Source: CAZMXI01 sp964570205
GTDB taxonomy: Bacteria; Planctomycetota; Phycisphaerae; Tepidisphaerales; Tepidisphaeraceae
Direction of reading: 5' to 3'
Assembly: GCA_964570205.1 (NCBI GenBank)
Contig: CAZMXI010000084.1
Location: forward strand, 1-20,687
Length of the DNA stretch: 20,687 nucleotides
Below the pieces are notes generated by a model that saw only the letters and a list, made by a program, of their open reading frames with translations, was not told the DNA's origin and did no database searches. Position numbers and translations under genes: made by a program. Position 1 is the first letter of the stretch, and every line of letters starts with the position of its first letter. This document shows positions 1-7,632 of this stretch, in pieces.

Positions 1-989
1 TGCAGCGGCAGGTATCTCCCGCCGGATCGCCAGCCCAGGGCCTGGATCGTGTCGCGCAGGTCATGCTCGAAGCGCACCGGGTCCATGATGTGCCAGCGGT
101 ACAGGCTGAAGCGCGTCTGCGAGTCGTACAGGCCGTCGGGGCGGACCACCAGGGGCAGGCCGGCGTAGGGGCTCGTGAACTCCCGGTAGCCGCCCTTCTC
201 CTTCCCGAGGTCGAAGTCGTAGGACCCGCAGAAGTAGTCCTCGGTGCCCGTTCCGCAGATCGTGGGGTAGTTATCGTCGCCGTCCATGTAGAACTTGATC
301 TCGCCCTCGCCCCACCAGCCGCTGTTGTTGACGCCCCAGGCCATGTAGGTGCCGACGTAGTGGCCTTTGCCCTGAATACCGTCAATGATGGTGTACACCT
401 GCTTGTACGGCAGTGGATTCACCCGGCGGAACTGGGCGTGGAAGCATGACGCCTCCTCGGCCACCGGGCCGAGCGCGTAGGTGATCTGGTAGTAGAGGGT
501 CATCGGCTCTTCGGCGACGTTGGTGCATGTCATGCGACATCGCCTGCGGAAAGGCATCGGCCAATAGCAGTTCAGGGCGCTGCCCGGATTGACACAGACC
601 GCCAGTGAGGAAACCTGGGCGAACTTGTTCCACCCGCAGGCGAAGAAGTCACCCACCGGGCACTCGACGGAGGGCTGGGGCTGGTCATCCCAGTAGATGC
701 GCAGGATGCAGTGGCGGAAATGGCCGGTGGGCGTCATCCAGATGTGCTGGATTGAGCCGGAGCCGGCGATGTCGGCCAACGTGAATGTCTGTCCCGGTTC
801 GATTCGAACGGAAGGGGATATCTTCCAGCCTGCGCCCAGGTCGCGGGCGCAGGGCGCGCCCGTTCCGTCGATGGCCCGGCCGCCTCCACCCTTCTCGCCG
901 GTGAAGTTCTCGGGGCTGATGGAGCGTGTTCGGGCATCGCTGAGCAGGTGCAGGTTGGCCATATTCACGGCCAGTCCGTCGAAAGGCAT
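1..989 (-). CDS. DUF2961 / GH172-type glycoside hydrolase, 3' part cut by window edge
   Basis: Partial gene; the first 329 codons are inside the window and the frame is open to base 1. The start ATG at 987-989 has a good ribosome site (GAGGAGAA on the minus strand) a few bases upstream. The protein shows the DUF2961 hallmarks: an early SPENFTGEKGGGG segment, GSGSIQHIWMT near residue 75, and the conserved block GWWGEGEIKFYMDGD followed by TICGTGTEDYF at roughly residues 222-250, which holds the acidic residues expected at the active site. Established knowledge: DUF2961 was reclassified as GH172, whose characterised members act on furanosides (fructofuranosyl and D-arabinofuranosyl substrates). 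No signal peptide is visible at the N terminus, so a cytoplasmic location is likely. The exact substrate cannot be read from sequence. It is divergent from cydA and not obviously related to it. Confidence 0.9.
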   Translation of the reverse strand, partial: MPFDGLAVNMANLHLLSDARTRSISPENFTGEKGGGGRAIDGTGAPCARDLGAGWKISPSVRIEPGQTFTLADIAGSGSIQHIWMTPTGHFRHCILRIYWDDQPQPSVECPVGDFFACGWNKFAQVSSLAVCVNPGSALNCYWPMPFRRRCRMTCTNVAEEPMTLYYQITYALGPVAEEASCFHAQFRRVNPLPYKQVYTIIDGIQGKGHYVGTYMAWGVNNSGWWGEGEIKFYMDGDDNYPTICGTGTEDYFCGSYDFDLGKEKGGYREFTSPYAGLPLVVRPDGLYDSQTRFSLYRWHIMDPVRFEHDLRDTIQALGWRSGGRYLPL

Positions 990-1003
990 CGGATTCTCCT
1001 CGG

Positions 1004-1046
1004 CTTGTCGGCCAGAAGGGTAGTCTCCCGTTTCGAAGCCGACAAG
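1004..1046. repeat. 9-bp perfect inverted repeat in the leader of the GH172 gene
   Basis: CTTGTCGGC at 1004-1012 is the exact reverse complement of GCCGACAAG at 1038-1046, with 25 bases between. GGG (1018-1020) and CCC (1027-1029) can pair inside it, and GAA/TTC can pair with a small bulge. It lies 15 to 57 bases upstream of the GH172 start, just beyond its ribosome site, in the divergent GH172/cydA gap. It could be an operator or an RNA hairpin in the GH172 leader. Symmetry is seen directly; function is inference. Confidence 0.4.
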
Positions 1047-1049
1047 ACG

Positions 1050-1078
1050 AAGACAGCCGAACGGGCCGATGATAGAAT
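1050..1078 (+). promoter_or_regulatory. Possible sigma70-type promoter for cydAB
   Basis: AAGACA (1050-1055), a 17-base spacer, then TAGAAT (1073-1078). The -10 matches five of six consensus bases, the -35 four of six. It would give a leader of about 40 bases before the cydA start at 1126. Found by eye only. Confidence 0.35.
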
Positions 1079-1125
1079 TCGCGCATTCGGGCTTGCCGGG
1101 TTCAGGATGCACAGGAGGTCATGGC

Positions 1126-2463
1126 ATGGATACCTTAACCGCAGCGCGGTGGCAGATGACCGTGTCGCTGATCTTCCACATGGTCTTCGCGGCGATTGGC
1201 ATCGGGCTGCCTCTGCTGCTGGTGCTGGTCGAGCGCCAATACCTCAGGACCGGGCAACAGCACTACCGGGCCCTGGCCAGGAAGTGGGCGAAGGCGGTGG
1301 GTTTGCTCTTCGCGGTCGGCGCGATATCGGGCACAGCTCTGTCGCTGGAGCTTGGGCTGCTCTGGCCGAAGTACATGGAGGTGACGGGCGCCGTGGTCGG
1401 GCACCTGTTCGGGCTTGAGGGATTCGCCTTTTTCGTCGAGGCCATATTCATCGGGCTCTACCTCTACGGGTGGGACCGGATGAGCGCCACGGCGCACTGG
1501 TGGTGCGGCGTGGTGATCGCCACCAGCGGCATGGTGTCCGGGCTGTTGATCCTCGGCGTCAATTCGTGGATGCAGATTCCGGTGGGTTTTGATGCCGAAG
1601 CGTTCAAACAGACCGGTCGCGTTCTGGTCAGCGACCCGATGGCGATATTCTCCCGGCCGCTGTGGTTGCTGATGGCGGTTCATTCCACGCTGTCCTGCTA
1701 CATTGCGGTGTCGTTTGCCGTGGCGGGGATCTATGCATGGGGGTGGCTGCGCGGGCGGCGCGACGCTTACCACGCGAGTGCGCTGAAGGTCTCGCTGGCG
1801 GTGGGCGCGATCGCGGCGGTGCTTCAGCCGATCAGCGGCGACATCCAGGCCAAATATGTGTACAAGACGCAACCGGTGAAGTTTGCTGCCATGGAGGGGC
1901 AGTTCAAGTCCGAGGCCTATGCGCCGTTGCGGATCGGCGGCTTGCCGGATGAAGATCGGCAGACCACGGATTTCGCGATTGAGATTCCCGGTGGCCTGAG
2001 CTTCCTGGCGACGGGCAATCCTTCAGCGATGGTCGTCGGCCTGAACGAGATCGACCGGCAGTTCTGGCCGCCTGTGTCGCTGACGCATGCGGCGTTTCAG
2101 GCCATGGTTGGCCTGGGGATGTTCCTGGTGATCGCGGCCATCTGGTACTGGATCATCGTCTGGAGAAGGAGGGACTCCGCGCCGAACCGATGGCTGATGT
2201 GGGTGCTGGTCATCGGCGGACCCATGGGGTTCATCGCCCTGGAGGCTGGCTGGGTCGTGACGGAAGTCGGCCGGCAGCCCTGGGTGATCCAGGGGCTTCT
2301 TCTCACGAGGGATTCGGTAACGCCGGCGGGGGGCGTGCAGGCGATGTTCTATGGTTTCTCGGTGCTGTACGCCATCCTGACAGTGACGGTGATTGTGCTT
2401 CTGCGCGCGCTGGCCGGGGGCTCGGAGCAGGCGGCAGCGCCGCAGGAAGTCAGGTCGGCCTGA
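1126..2463 (+). CDS. cydA: Cytochrome bd-type quinol oxidase subunit I
   Basis: Heme-bearing subunit of a cytochrome bd-type terminal oxidase of the inner membrane, which oxidises quinol and reduces oxygen to water. I chose ATG 1126 because AGGAGG at 1113-1118 lies 7 bases upstream; the frame stays open back to 1069. The product is 445 residues and strongly hydrophobic. Expected residues are present: H18 (E. coli H19 equivalent), H186 (same number as the E. coli heme b558 ligand), acidic pair E98 and E105 in a LEGFAFFVEAIF helix, the quinol-site block QPVKFAAMEG, and GRQPW. The Q-loop is short: after GLNEIDRQFW the sequence goes straight to the next helix, as in bd-S/CIO-like enzymes. The E98-E105 spacing is one residue shorter than E. 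coli E99-E107. cydB follows after 26 bases. Confidence 0.96.
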   Translation: MDTLTAARWQMTVSLIFHMVFAAIGIGLPLLLVLVERQYLRTGQQHYRALARKWAKAVGLLFAVGAISGTALSLELGLLWPKYMEVTGAVVGHLFGLEGFAFFVEAIFIGLYLYGWDRMSATAHWWCGVVIATSGMVSGLLILGVNSWMQIPVGFDAEAFKQTGRVLVSDPMAIFSRPLWLLMAVHSTLSCYIAVSFAVAGIYAWGWLRGRRDAYHASALKVSLAVGAIAAVLQPISGDIQAKYVYKTQPVKFAAMEGQFKSEAYAPLRIGGLPDEDRQTTDFAIEIPGGLSFLATGNPSAMVVGLNEIDRQFWPPVSLTHAAFQAMVGLGMFLVIAAIWYWIIVWRRRDSAPNRWLMWVLVIGGPMGFIALEAGWVVTEVGRQPWVIQGLLLTRDSVTPAGGVQAMFYGFSVLYAILTVTVIVLLRALAGGSEQAAAPQEVRSA

Positions 2464-2476
2464 TCACGATTTTGAC

Positions 2477-2483
2477 GAGGAGG
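2477..2483 (+). promoter_or_regulatory. Ribosome binding site that decides the cydB start
   Basis: GAGGAGG at 2477-2483 touches the in-frame ATG at 2484, too close to serve it, but is 6 bases from the in-frame GTG at 2490. This favours GTG as the true start. Confidence 0.7.
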
Positions 2484-2489
2484 ATGCCC

Positions 2490-3545
2490 GTGTCGGACAT
2501 CACACTTGCCTATACGGCGGCGGCGCTGGCCCTGGTCGGTTTGATGGCATATGCCGTGCTTGGCGGAGCGGATTTCGGCGGGGGCGTGTGGGACCTGTTC
2601 GCCACCGGGCCGCGCAAGCGGCAGCAGCGAGACGCGATTGCCGCGGCGATGGGCCCGGTTTGGGAGGCCAACCACGTCTGGCTGATCTTCGTCGTCGTGG
2701 TGCTGTTTACCTGTTTCCCGTACGGTTATGCGCCGCTTGGCATCGCCATGTTCATTCCGTTCCACCTTGCGCTGGTGGGCATCATGCTGCGTGGCGGGGC
2801 ATTTGTGTTCCGCGGATACGGCCGGCAGAAGGGGGGAACAGTTTCGGCCGGCTCGCAGCCGGGGGCGCCCGATGCTTCGACAGCGTGGAACACCGTGTTT
2901 GGCGTCAGCTCGCTGATCACGCCTTTTCTGCTGGGTTGCGCGTTCGGCGCGGTCACGGCTGGAGGGATTCACCTGGAAAGCGGCGCGGTGGTCGTCGACT
3001 CGCCACTGCCGTGGCTTCGGCCCTACTCGATCGGATGCGGATTCCTGGCGCTGTCCACGTGCGCGTACCTGGCGGCTGTCTACCTGACCTGGGAGGCGGA
3101 CGGCGATCTGCGGGAGGATTTCCGGCGCCGCGCCATCTTCGCCGGAACAACGACTGCGGCGTTGGCGTTTGTCGTCCTGGCACTGGCGTTCTGGCAGGCC
3201 CGCTGGTTCTTCGATCAGCTCTTTGGCGTCCGCGCGCTGCCGGTGGTGGTGGCCGGCCTGGGGTTCTTCGGGCTATCGGCCTGGGGCGTGTTCACCCGCC
3301 GGTACGGCTGGAGTCGCGTCTTCGCGGCGGGCGAGATCGTCCTGCTGTTGTTGGGGTGGGGCCTGGCACAGGCGCCATATCTTGTGTACCCCAGCATGAA
3401 GATCCCCGAGGTGATGGGTCCGCCACAGACGATCCGGTTCCTGCTCGTGGCGCTGCCCTTCGGCGCGCTGCTGCTCGTGCCGTCGCTGTGGATACTGTTC
3501 AAGGTGTTCAAGAGCGAGACACCTCCACGTCCTGCCCACTCATGA
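2490..3545 (+). CDS. cydB: Cytochrome bd-type quinol oxidase subunit II
   Basis: Second membrane subunit of the bd-type oxidase, partner of CydA. From the GTG start the product is 351 residues, normal for CydB. Family motifs are clear: VLGGADFGGGVWDL near residue 22, then GPVWEANHVWLIFVVVVLF, corresponding to the E. coli GPHWDGNQVWLI region. Eight or nine hydrophobic segments follow to the end. The wording (FGGGVWDL, WEANHVWLI) resembles cyanide-insensitive-oxidase-type CydB more than E. coli CydB. The frame is open upstream through the end of cydA, but that stretch is not CydB-like and overlaps cydA. There is no room for a cydX-type small subunit, because the stop codon overlaps the end of the convergent DUF434 gene. 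No cydDC genes are nearby. Confidence 0.95.
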   Translation: MSDITLAYTAAALALVGLMAYAVLGGADFGGGVWDLFATGPRKRQQRDAIAAAMGPVWEANHVWLIFVVVVLFTCFPYGYAPLGIAMFIPFHLALVGIMLRGGAFVFRGYGRQKGGTVSAGSQPGAPDASTAWNTVFGVSSLITPFLLGCAFGAVTAGGIHLESGAVVVDSPLPWLRPYSIGCGFLALSTCAYLAAVYLTWEADGDLREDFRRRAIFAGTTTAALAFVVLALAFWQARWFFDQLFGVRALPVVVAGLGFFGLSAWGVFTRRYGWSRVFAAGEIVLLLLGWGLAQAPYLVYPSMKIPEVMGPPQTIRFLLVALPFGALLLVPSLWILFKVFKSETPPRPAHS

Positions 3546-4262
3546 TTCGCGCAAGTCGACGATCCAGGCCAGGTCCGCCAGCCGATCCAACAGGAGCTTC
3601 GCCAGGTTCAGCCATCGTCCACACCGGTCGAGGATGACGCTGTCCGCCGTCGTGATGACTCCGTCTGCCTGTGCCAGGATCACATCCGGATCGGTGGCAA
3701 GCTCCACCGACCAGTTCCAGCCGCGCGCCGCTGCAGTTTTGAGCATGATGTCCTTGAGCCGACCGCTGTTGGATACGGGACTGTCCAGGTACCACCTGCA
3801 GTGGACCACGCCAAGCTCCGCCAGCGCCCGGCCGGCCAGCTCGAGCGCTGGAATCGTCTCGTCAACCTTGCGATACGTTCCGTGAATGCTGGCCATGTCA
3901 CGACAACATCCATCACGCGCAATCAATATGACGCCGCCGGCCAGGCCCGCTTCGACGGTGGTCAGTACGTTGTAGCCATCCAGCTCGATCACCTGCCCCA
4001 CCACCGCGCCGGCAGCCACCTCGCGCTGTCGCCGGCGAACCAGCGCCTCATCCGCGCAGGCACATCGCATGACCGCGGTACGCTGCCGCTGGGATAGGCG
4101 ATACCGGTCACCCACAACCTTCAGCGCTCCGGGGACAGCGTAGTGCCGGGTGAGGAGCCATGAAAGGTCGGCGACCGCCCTGCGTAGCGGCAGGATCCGC
4201 TCGGGCGCAAACAGGGCGTCATCCTCCGGATGCGGTCCGCGATGGTGTCTGGCGTCGGGCAT
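3540..4262 (-). CDS. DUF434 domain protein of unknown function
   Basis: A 240-residue soluble protein with no signal peptide or membrane segment. The N-terminal third (PDARHHRGPHPEDDALFAP, then RAVADLSWLLTRHY, VGDRYRLSQRQR) is the DUF434 signature as I know it. The remainder (GYNVLTTVEAGLAGG, RDGCCRDMASIHGTYRKV, then WYLDSPVSNSGRLK) is the partner region usually found with it, with conserved acidic and basic positions suggesting a nucleotide- or nucleic-acid-related enzyme. That role is a guess; no function is established to my knowledge. The start ATG (4260-4262) has only a weak ribosome site. The last six bases overlap the end of cydB in convergent orientation, and the start faces ppk1 across about 116 bases. 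Confidence 0.85.
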   Translation of the reverse strand: MPDARHHRGPHPEDDALFAPERILPLRRAVADLSWLLTRHYAVPGALKVVGDRYRLSQRQRTAVMRCACADEALVRRRQREVAAGAVVGQVIELDGYNVLTTVEAGLAGGVILIARDGCCRDMASIHGTYRKVDETIPALELAGRALAELGVVHCRWYLDSPVSNSGRLKDIMLKTAAARGWNWSVELATDPDVILAQADGVITTADSVILDRCGRWLNLAKLLLDRLADLAWIVDLRES

Positions 4263-4282
4263 GGCTCGCCTAGCCGGTTCGT

Positions 4283-4300
4283 CTTAACACAACTGTAACA
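4283..4300 (+). promoter_or_regulatory. Possible PHO box upstream of ppk1
   Basis: CTTAACA (4283-4289) and TGTAACA (4294-4300) form a direct repeat with 11-base spacing, the geometry of PhoB/PhoP sites (CTGTCAT or TTAACA type repeats 11 bp apart). It lies 79-96 bases before the ppk1 ATG. A weak -10-like TAGACT sits at 4333-4338, farther away than usual. Only one repeat pair is visible, so this is a candidate. Confidence 0.35.
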
Positions 4301-4378
4301 GGGCCGGCTACCACTGTGCCTATGAGACATGCTAGACTTTTTGCTGGGAATTGCAGGGGCATACTCGGCAGAGGCAAC

Positions 4379-6538
4379 ATGGACTTGGCCGCCCGCACAG
4401 ACTTGATGGACCGGAACATCGCACCGCCTGGTGAGCCCGCCGGCCCACCCGACGGCGAGTTCTTTGATCGCGACCTGAGCTGGCTCGAGTTCAACCGACG
4501 GGTGCTCCACCAGGCGATCGACGATCGAACGCCGTTGCTGGAACGGCTGAGGTTTCTGGGCATCTTCAACAGCAACCTCGACGAGTTCTTCATGAAGCGG
4601 GTGAACTGGCTGAAGCGCCACGCCGCGCCGGGTGCGGTGTCGCGCATCGCCGATACGATGAACCCCGTGCAGGTGCTGGGGCAGGCCCGGCAGGCGATTG
4701 TGGAGATGCTTGCCCTTCAGGCCGAGTGCTATACGCGCGCAATCCGCCCGGCGCTGGCGGGGCATGGCGTCCGACTGATGCACTGGGATGATCTTTCATA
4801 CGAGGAAAGGCAGGAGGCACACCGGTTCTTCCGCGTAAACGTGTTTCCGGTTCTGACGCCGCTGGCTGTGGATCCCGGACACCCTTTCCCGTTCATAAGC
4901 AATCTGTCCACGTCGCTGGGCGTGGTTCTGAGCCAGTCGGATCGCGATGAACGGTCGTTTGCTCGCGTCAAAGTTCCGGAGGTCATTCCGGGCTGGATTC
5001 AGCTCGACAGCAAGACCCATCCGGGCGAGTTCCGGTTCATCAGCCTCATCGACCTGATTCGCCATCATCTCGACGACTTGTTTCCCGGAATGAACGTGGT
5101 GGATGTGATGCCGTTCCGGGTCACGCGCGACTCGGAGGTGGCGGTGGATGAGGAAGACACCGAGGACCTGAGAGACCTGATTGAGCAGGAAATCCGGCAG
5201 CGGCGATTCGCCCGCGTCGTGCGGCTCGAACACGCGCCAAGCGCCAACCCCTGGATGCTTCACTTCCTTATGCAGGAACTGAAGCTGACGCCTGATGACG
5301 TCTACGAGAATCCGGCCGAGATGGACTACGACGATCTTCGGCCGGTCGCCGAGCTGAACCTGCCGAAATTGCGGTATGAACCCTGGACGCCTGTCGTGCC
5401 GACGGCGCTGGCCGACGAAGACACCGACATCTTCACGCTGATCCGCAACGGCGACCTGCTGGTGCACCATCCTTACGAGAGCTTCAACGCCAGTGTCGAG
5501 CGTTTTGTGAAGACCGCGGCGGAGGACCCTCGGGTGCTGGCCATCAAGATGACGGTCTATCGTACTGGCGACGAGAGCCCGTTCATTCACACGCTGATTC
5601 GCGCCGCCGAGGCAAAAAAACAGGTTGTTTGCCTGGTTGAGCTCAAGGCCAGGTTTGACGAGGAGCGTAACATACTGCTGGCGCAGAAGTTGGAGGAGGC
5701 CGGCGTTCACGTGGTTTATGGCGTCGTCGGACTGAAGACCCACACGAAGACCACCCTCGTCGTTCGGCAGGATCCGGACGGAATTCGCTGTTACGCCCAC
5801 ATCGGCACCGGCAATTACCACGTCAACACCGCGCGGCTATACACGGACTTGGGCCTGCTGACGTGTCGGCCGGAGATTACCGAGGACCTGGTTGAACTGT
5901 TCCATTACCTGACCGGCCGCTCGCTGCATCGAGATTACCGCAGGCTGATCGTGGCGCCGATGACCATGCGCGAGCGGTTTATGGCGATGATCGATCGGGA
6001 GGTCGAGCACCAGCGCGCTGGCCGGCCTTCGCACATCATCGCCAAGATGAATAGCCTTGAGGATCACCGGATGATCCGGGCGTTGTATCAGGCCTCACAG
6101 GCGGGGGTGAAGATCGACCTGATTGTGCGCGGTTTCTGCTGTTTGCGGCCGGGCGCTGCGGGTCTGTCAGAGCATATCCGCGTGATTTCCATCATCGGGC
6201 GATTTCTGGAGCACTCCAGAATCTTCTACTTCCGCAATGGCAGCGATGCAGCGCCGGGCGGCGAGTTCTTCATCGGTTCGGCCGACTGGATGTATCGCAA
6301 CCTGCTGCACCGGGTCGAGGCGGTTGTTCCGATCGAGGAACCGGCCCTTCGCGAACGACTTTGGGAGATACTTCAGACTTGCCTTCAGGACAGGCGGCAG
6401 GCCTGGGATCTGAACTGCGGCGGACGCTATGTGCAGCGCCAGCCTGAGGATGGTTCCCAAGCTGGGGGCACGCACGACCTGATCATGGCGACGACTCGGC
6501 AGCGCAGCGTTCCGGCCGCTGCGCTGCCGGCCGAATAA
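4379..6538 (+). CDS. ppk1: Polyphosphate kinase 1
   Basis: Transfers the terminal phosphate of ATP reversibly onto inorganic polyphosphate; associated with the inner membrane in other bacteria. From ATG 4379 (AGAGG a few bases upstream) the product is 719 residues, typical for PPK1. The frame is open back to a GTG at 4316, but that part does not look like PPK. N domain starts at FFDRDLSWLEFNRRVL; SNLDEFFMKRV follows near residue 65. Catalytic-region motifs are intact: VELKARFDEERNI, YGVVGLKTHTK, the autophosphorylated histidine H474 in YAHIGTGNYHVNTARLYTD, and the second conserved histidine H612 in FLEHSRIFYF, followed by GSADWMYRNL. It stands alone, with no ppx or phoU beside it. A PHO-box-like repeat lies upstream and a perfect hairpin lies inside the last codons. 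Confidence 0.97.
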   Translation: MDLAARTDLMDRNIAPPGEPAGPPDGEFFDRDLSWLEFNRRVLHQAIDDRTPLLERLRFLGIFNSNLDEFFMKRVNWLKRHAAPGAVSRIADTMNPVQVLGQARQAIVEMLALQAECYTRAIRPALAGHGVRLMHWDDLSYEERQEAHRFFRVNVFPVLTPLAVDPGHPFPFISNLSTSLGVVLSQSDRDERSFARVKVPEVIPGWIQLDSKTHPGEFRFISLIDLIRHHLDDLFPGMNVVDVMPFRVTRDSEVAVDEEDTEDLRDLIEQEIRQRRFARVVRLEHAPSANPWMLHFLMQELKLTPDDVYENPAEMDYDDLRPVAELNLPKLRYEPWTPVVPTALADEDTDIFTLIRNGDLLVHHPYESFNASVERFVKTAAEDPRVLAIKMTVYRTGDESPFIHTLIRAAEAKKQVVCLVELKARFDEERNILLAQKLEEAGVHVVYGVVGLKTHTKTTLVVRQDPDGIRCYAHIGTGNYHVNTARLYTDLGLLTCRPEITEDLVELFHYLTGRSLHRDYRRLIVAPMTMRERFMAMIDREVEHQRAGRPSHIIAKMNSLEDHRMIRALYQASQAGVKIDLIVRGFCCLRPGAAGLSEHIRVISIIGRFLEHSRIFYFRNGSDAAPGGEFFIGSADWMYRNLLHRVEAVVPIEEPALRERLWEILQTCLQDRRQAWDLNCGGRYVQRQPEDGSQAGGTHDLIMATTRQRSVPAAALPAE
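6497..6529 (+). terminator. Perfect 13-bp hairpin in the last codons of ppk1
   Basis: CGGCAGCGCAGCG (6497-6509) and CGCTGCGCTGCCG (6517-6529) are exact reverse complements around a 7-base loop. The stem ends 6 bases before the TAA stop (6536-6538), and moderately T-rich sequence follows (6537-6552). It may act as an intrinsic terminator or a 3' mRNA protector, though it lies wholly within coding sequence. No clean T run follows, so termination is inference. Confidence 0.4.
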
Positions 6539-6655
6539 TCCTTCCGTTTCAAGCCAATGCCACACCGCAGTTGTGCCGATTTGTAGGTTAGGCTCTGCCC
6601 TGGGAGCGTCGGCGGGTCCGATAAAGGTCGCTCGCCCGGCCGCATCCGCCGCAAC

Positions 6656-6683
6656 TTGACTGGGCGGCGTTTGTTCGTAAAGT
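6656..6683 (+). promoter_or_regulatory. Possible sigma70-type promoter for the glycan gene block
   Basis: TTGACT (6656-6661), a 16-base spacer, then TAAAGT (6678-6683). The -35 matches five of six consensus bases, the -10 four of six. It lies about 40 bases before the GT2 start in the 185-bp gap after ppk1. Found by eye. Confidence 0.45.
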
Positions 6684-6723
6684 CGCAGAGGCACGGCAGG
6701 GCGGGCGGACAGCGCATAAGGTT

Positions 6724-7560
6724 ATGGCTCAAGTCTCGGTCCTGATCCTCACGCTGAATGAAGAGGTCAACCTCAAGCGTTGCCTCGATTCGGTCGCCTG
6801 GAGCGACGACATTGTCGTCTTTGACTCATTCAGCTCGGATGGAACGGTTGAAATCGCCAAGGCCGCCGGCGCCCGCGTCATTCAGCGCAAATTCGACAAT
6901 TGGTCGGCTCATCAGAACTGGGCGGTCGAAAACATCCCCTTTAAGCATCCGTGGGTCTTCTACAGCGACGCCGACGAAGTGGTCACGCCCGAACTGGCGA
7001 AGGAGATCGAGCAGGTGTGCAGCGCCGCCGACCGGCCGGAGGCGGCCTTTCGCGTGCGGCGAAAGGACACGTTCTGGGGCCGTTGGCTGCGGTTCAGTTC
7101 GATGTATCCGATCTGGCTGCTGCGGCTGTTCCGTCCCGAGAAGACGCGGTGGGAACGGCTTGTGAATCCGGTGGCGGTGGTGGATGGTCCGATCGGGCGG
7201 CTGAACGAGCACATGCTGCACTTCAGTTTCAACAAGGGCGTGGGTCCCTGGATCTCCAAGCACAACCAGTATGCCCGGTTTGAGGCGATGGAGGCGATTC
7301 AATCGCTGGCGAACCGGCAGCTTGACCTGGCGGGCGTTTTTTCGTGCGATCCTGTGCGGCGGCGCAAGGCGCTCAAGACGATCTCATTCCGGCTGCCCTG
7401 CCGTCCGGCATTGAGATTCTTCTATATGTATTTCCTTCGCCTCGGTGTGCTGGATGGCTGGGCCGGCCTGACCTATTGCCGGCTGATGGCCACATATGAG
7501 TATTTCATTACCCTGCACATGCGGGAAATCCGCAGGCGCGGTAAAGGTTTGCCCATTTAG
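6724..7560 (+). CDS. Family 2 glycosyltransferase, WaaE/KdtX-like
   Basis: A 278-residue GT-A fold enzyme predicted to move a sugar from a nucleotide donor to a glycan at the cytoplasmic face of the membrane. The N terminus is classic GT2 (VSVLILTLNEEVNLKRCLDS), followed by DIVVFDSFSSDGTVEIA. The metal-binding motif is YSDADE with D82-A83-D84. The later RRKDTFWGRWLRF and HNQYARFEAMEA segments match the WaaE-like subgroup (lipopolysaccharide-core glucosyltransferases in enterobacteria). The C-terminal 60 residues are amphipathic to hydrophobic (RPALRFFYMYFLRLGVLDG) and probably bind the membrane. It opens a five-gene same-strand block; the gap to the next gene is 258 bp. The acceptor is unknown. 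Confidence 0.9.
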   Translation: MAQVSVLILTLNEEVNLKRCLDSVAWSDDIVVFDSFSSDGTVEIAKAAGARVIQRKFDNWSAHQNWAVENIPFKHPWVFYSDADEVVTPELAKEIEQVCSAADRPEAAFRVRRKDTFWGRWLRFSSMYPIWLLRLFRPEKTRWERLVNPVAVVDGPIGRLNEHMLHFSFNKGVGPWISKHNQYARFEAMEAIQSLANRQLDLAGVFSCDPVRRRKALKTISFRLPCRPALRFFYMYFLRLGVLDGWAGLTYCRLMATYEYFITLHMREIRRRGKGLPI

Positions 7561-7603
7561 CAGACTGAAACCGCTATCCGTCCGAGATCGGGCCTGAATT
7601 GGC

Positions 7604-7632
7604 TTGTAAAGCTCGGAGGCATGCAGCAGAAT
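7604..7632 (+). promoter_or_regulatory. Weak promoter candidate before the acetyltransferase
   Basis: TTGTAA (7604-7609), 17 bases, CAGAAT (7627-7632), each matching four of six consensus bases. It could give the four downstream genes their own start, since the 258-bp gap is large for an operon. Weak, by eye only. Confidence 0.25.

Noticed and set aside
2190..2489. Upstream extension of the cydB frame into cydA
   Set aside because: The extra 100 residues are an out-of-frame reading of cydA, and a proper ribosome site precedes GTG 2490.
4796..5821. A 341-codon minus-strand frame inside ppk1
   Set aside because: It is a shadow of a strongly conserved PPK1 reading frame, with no ribosome site or domain.
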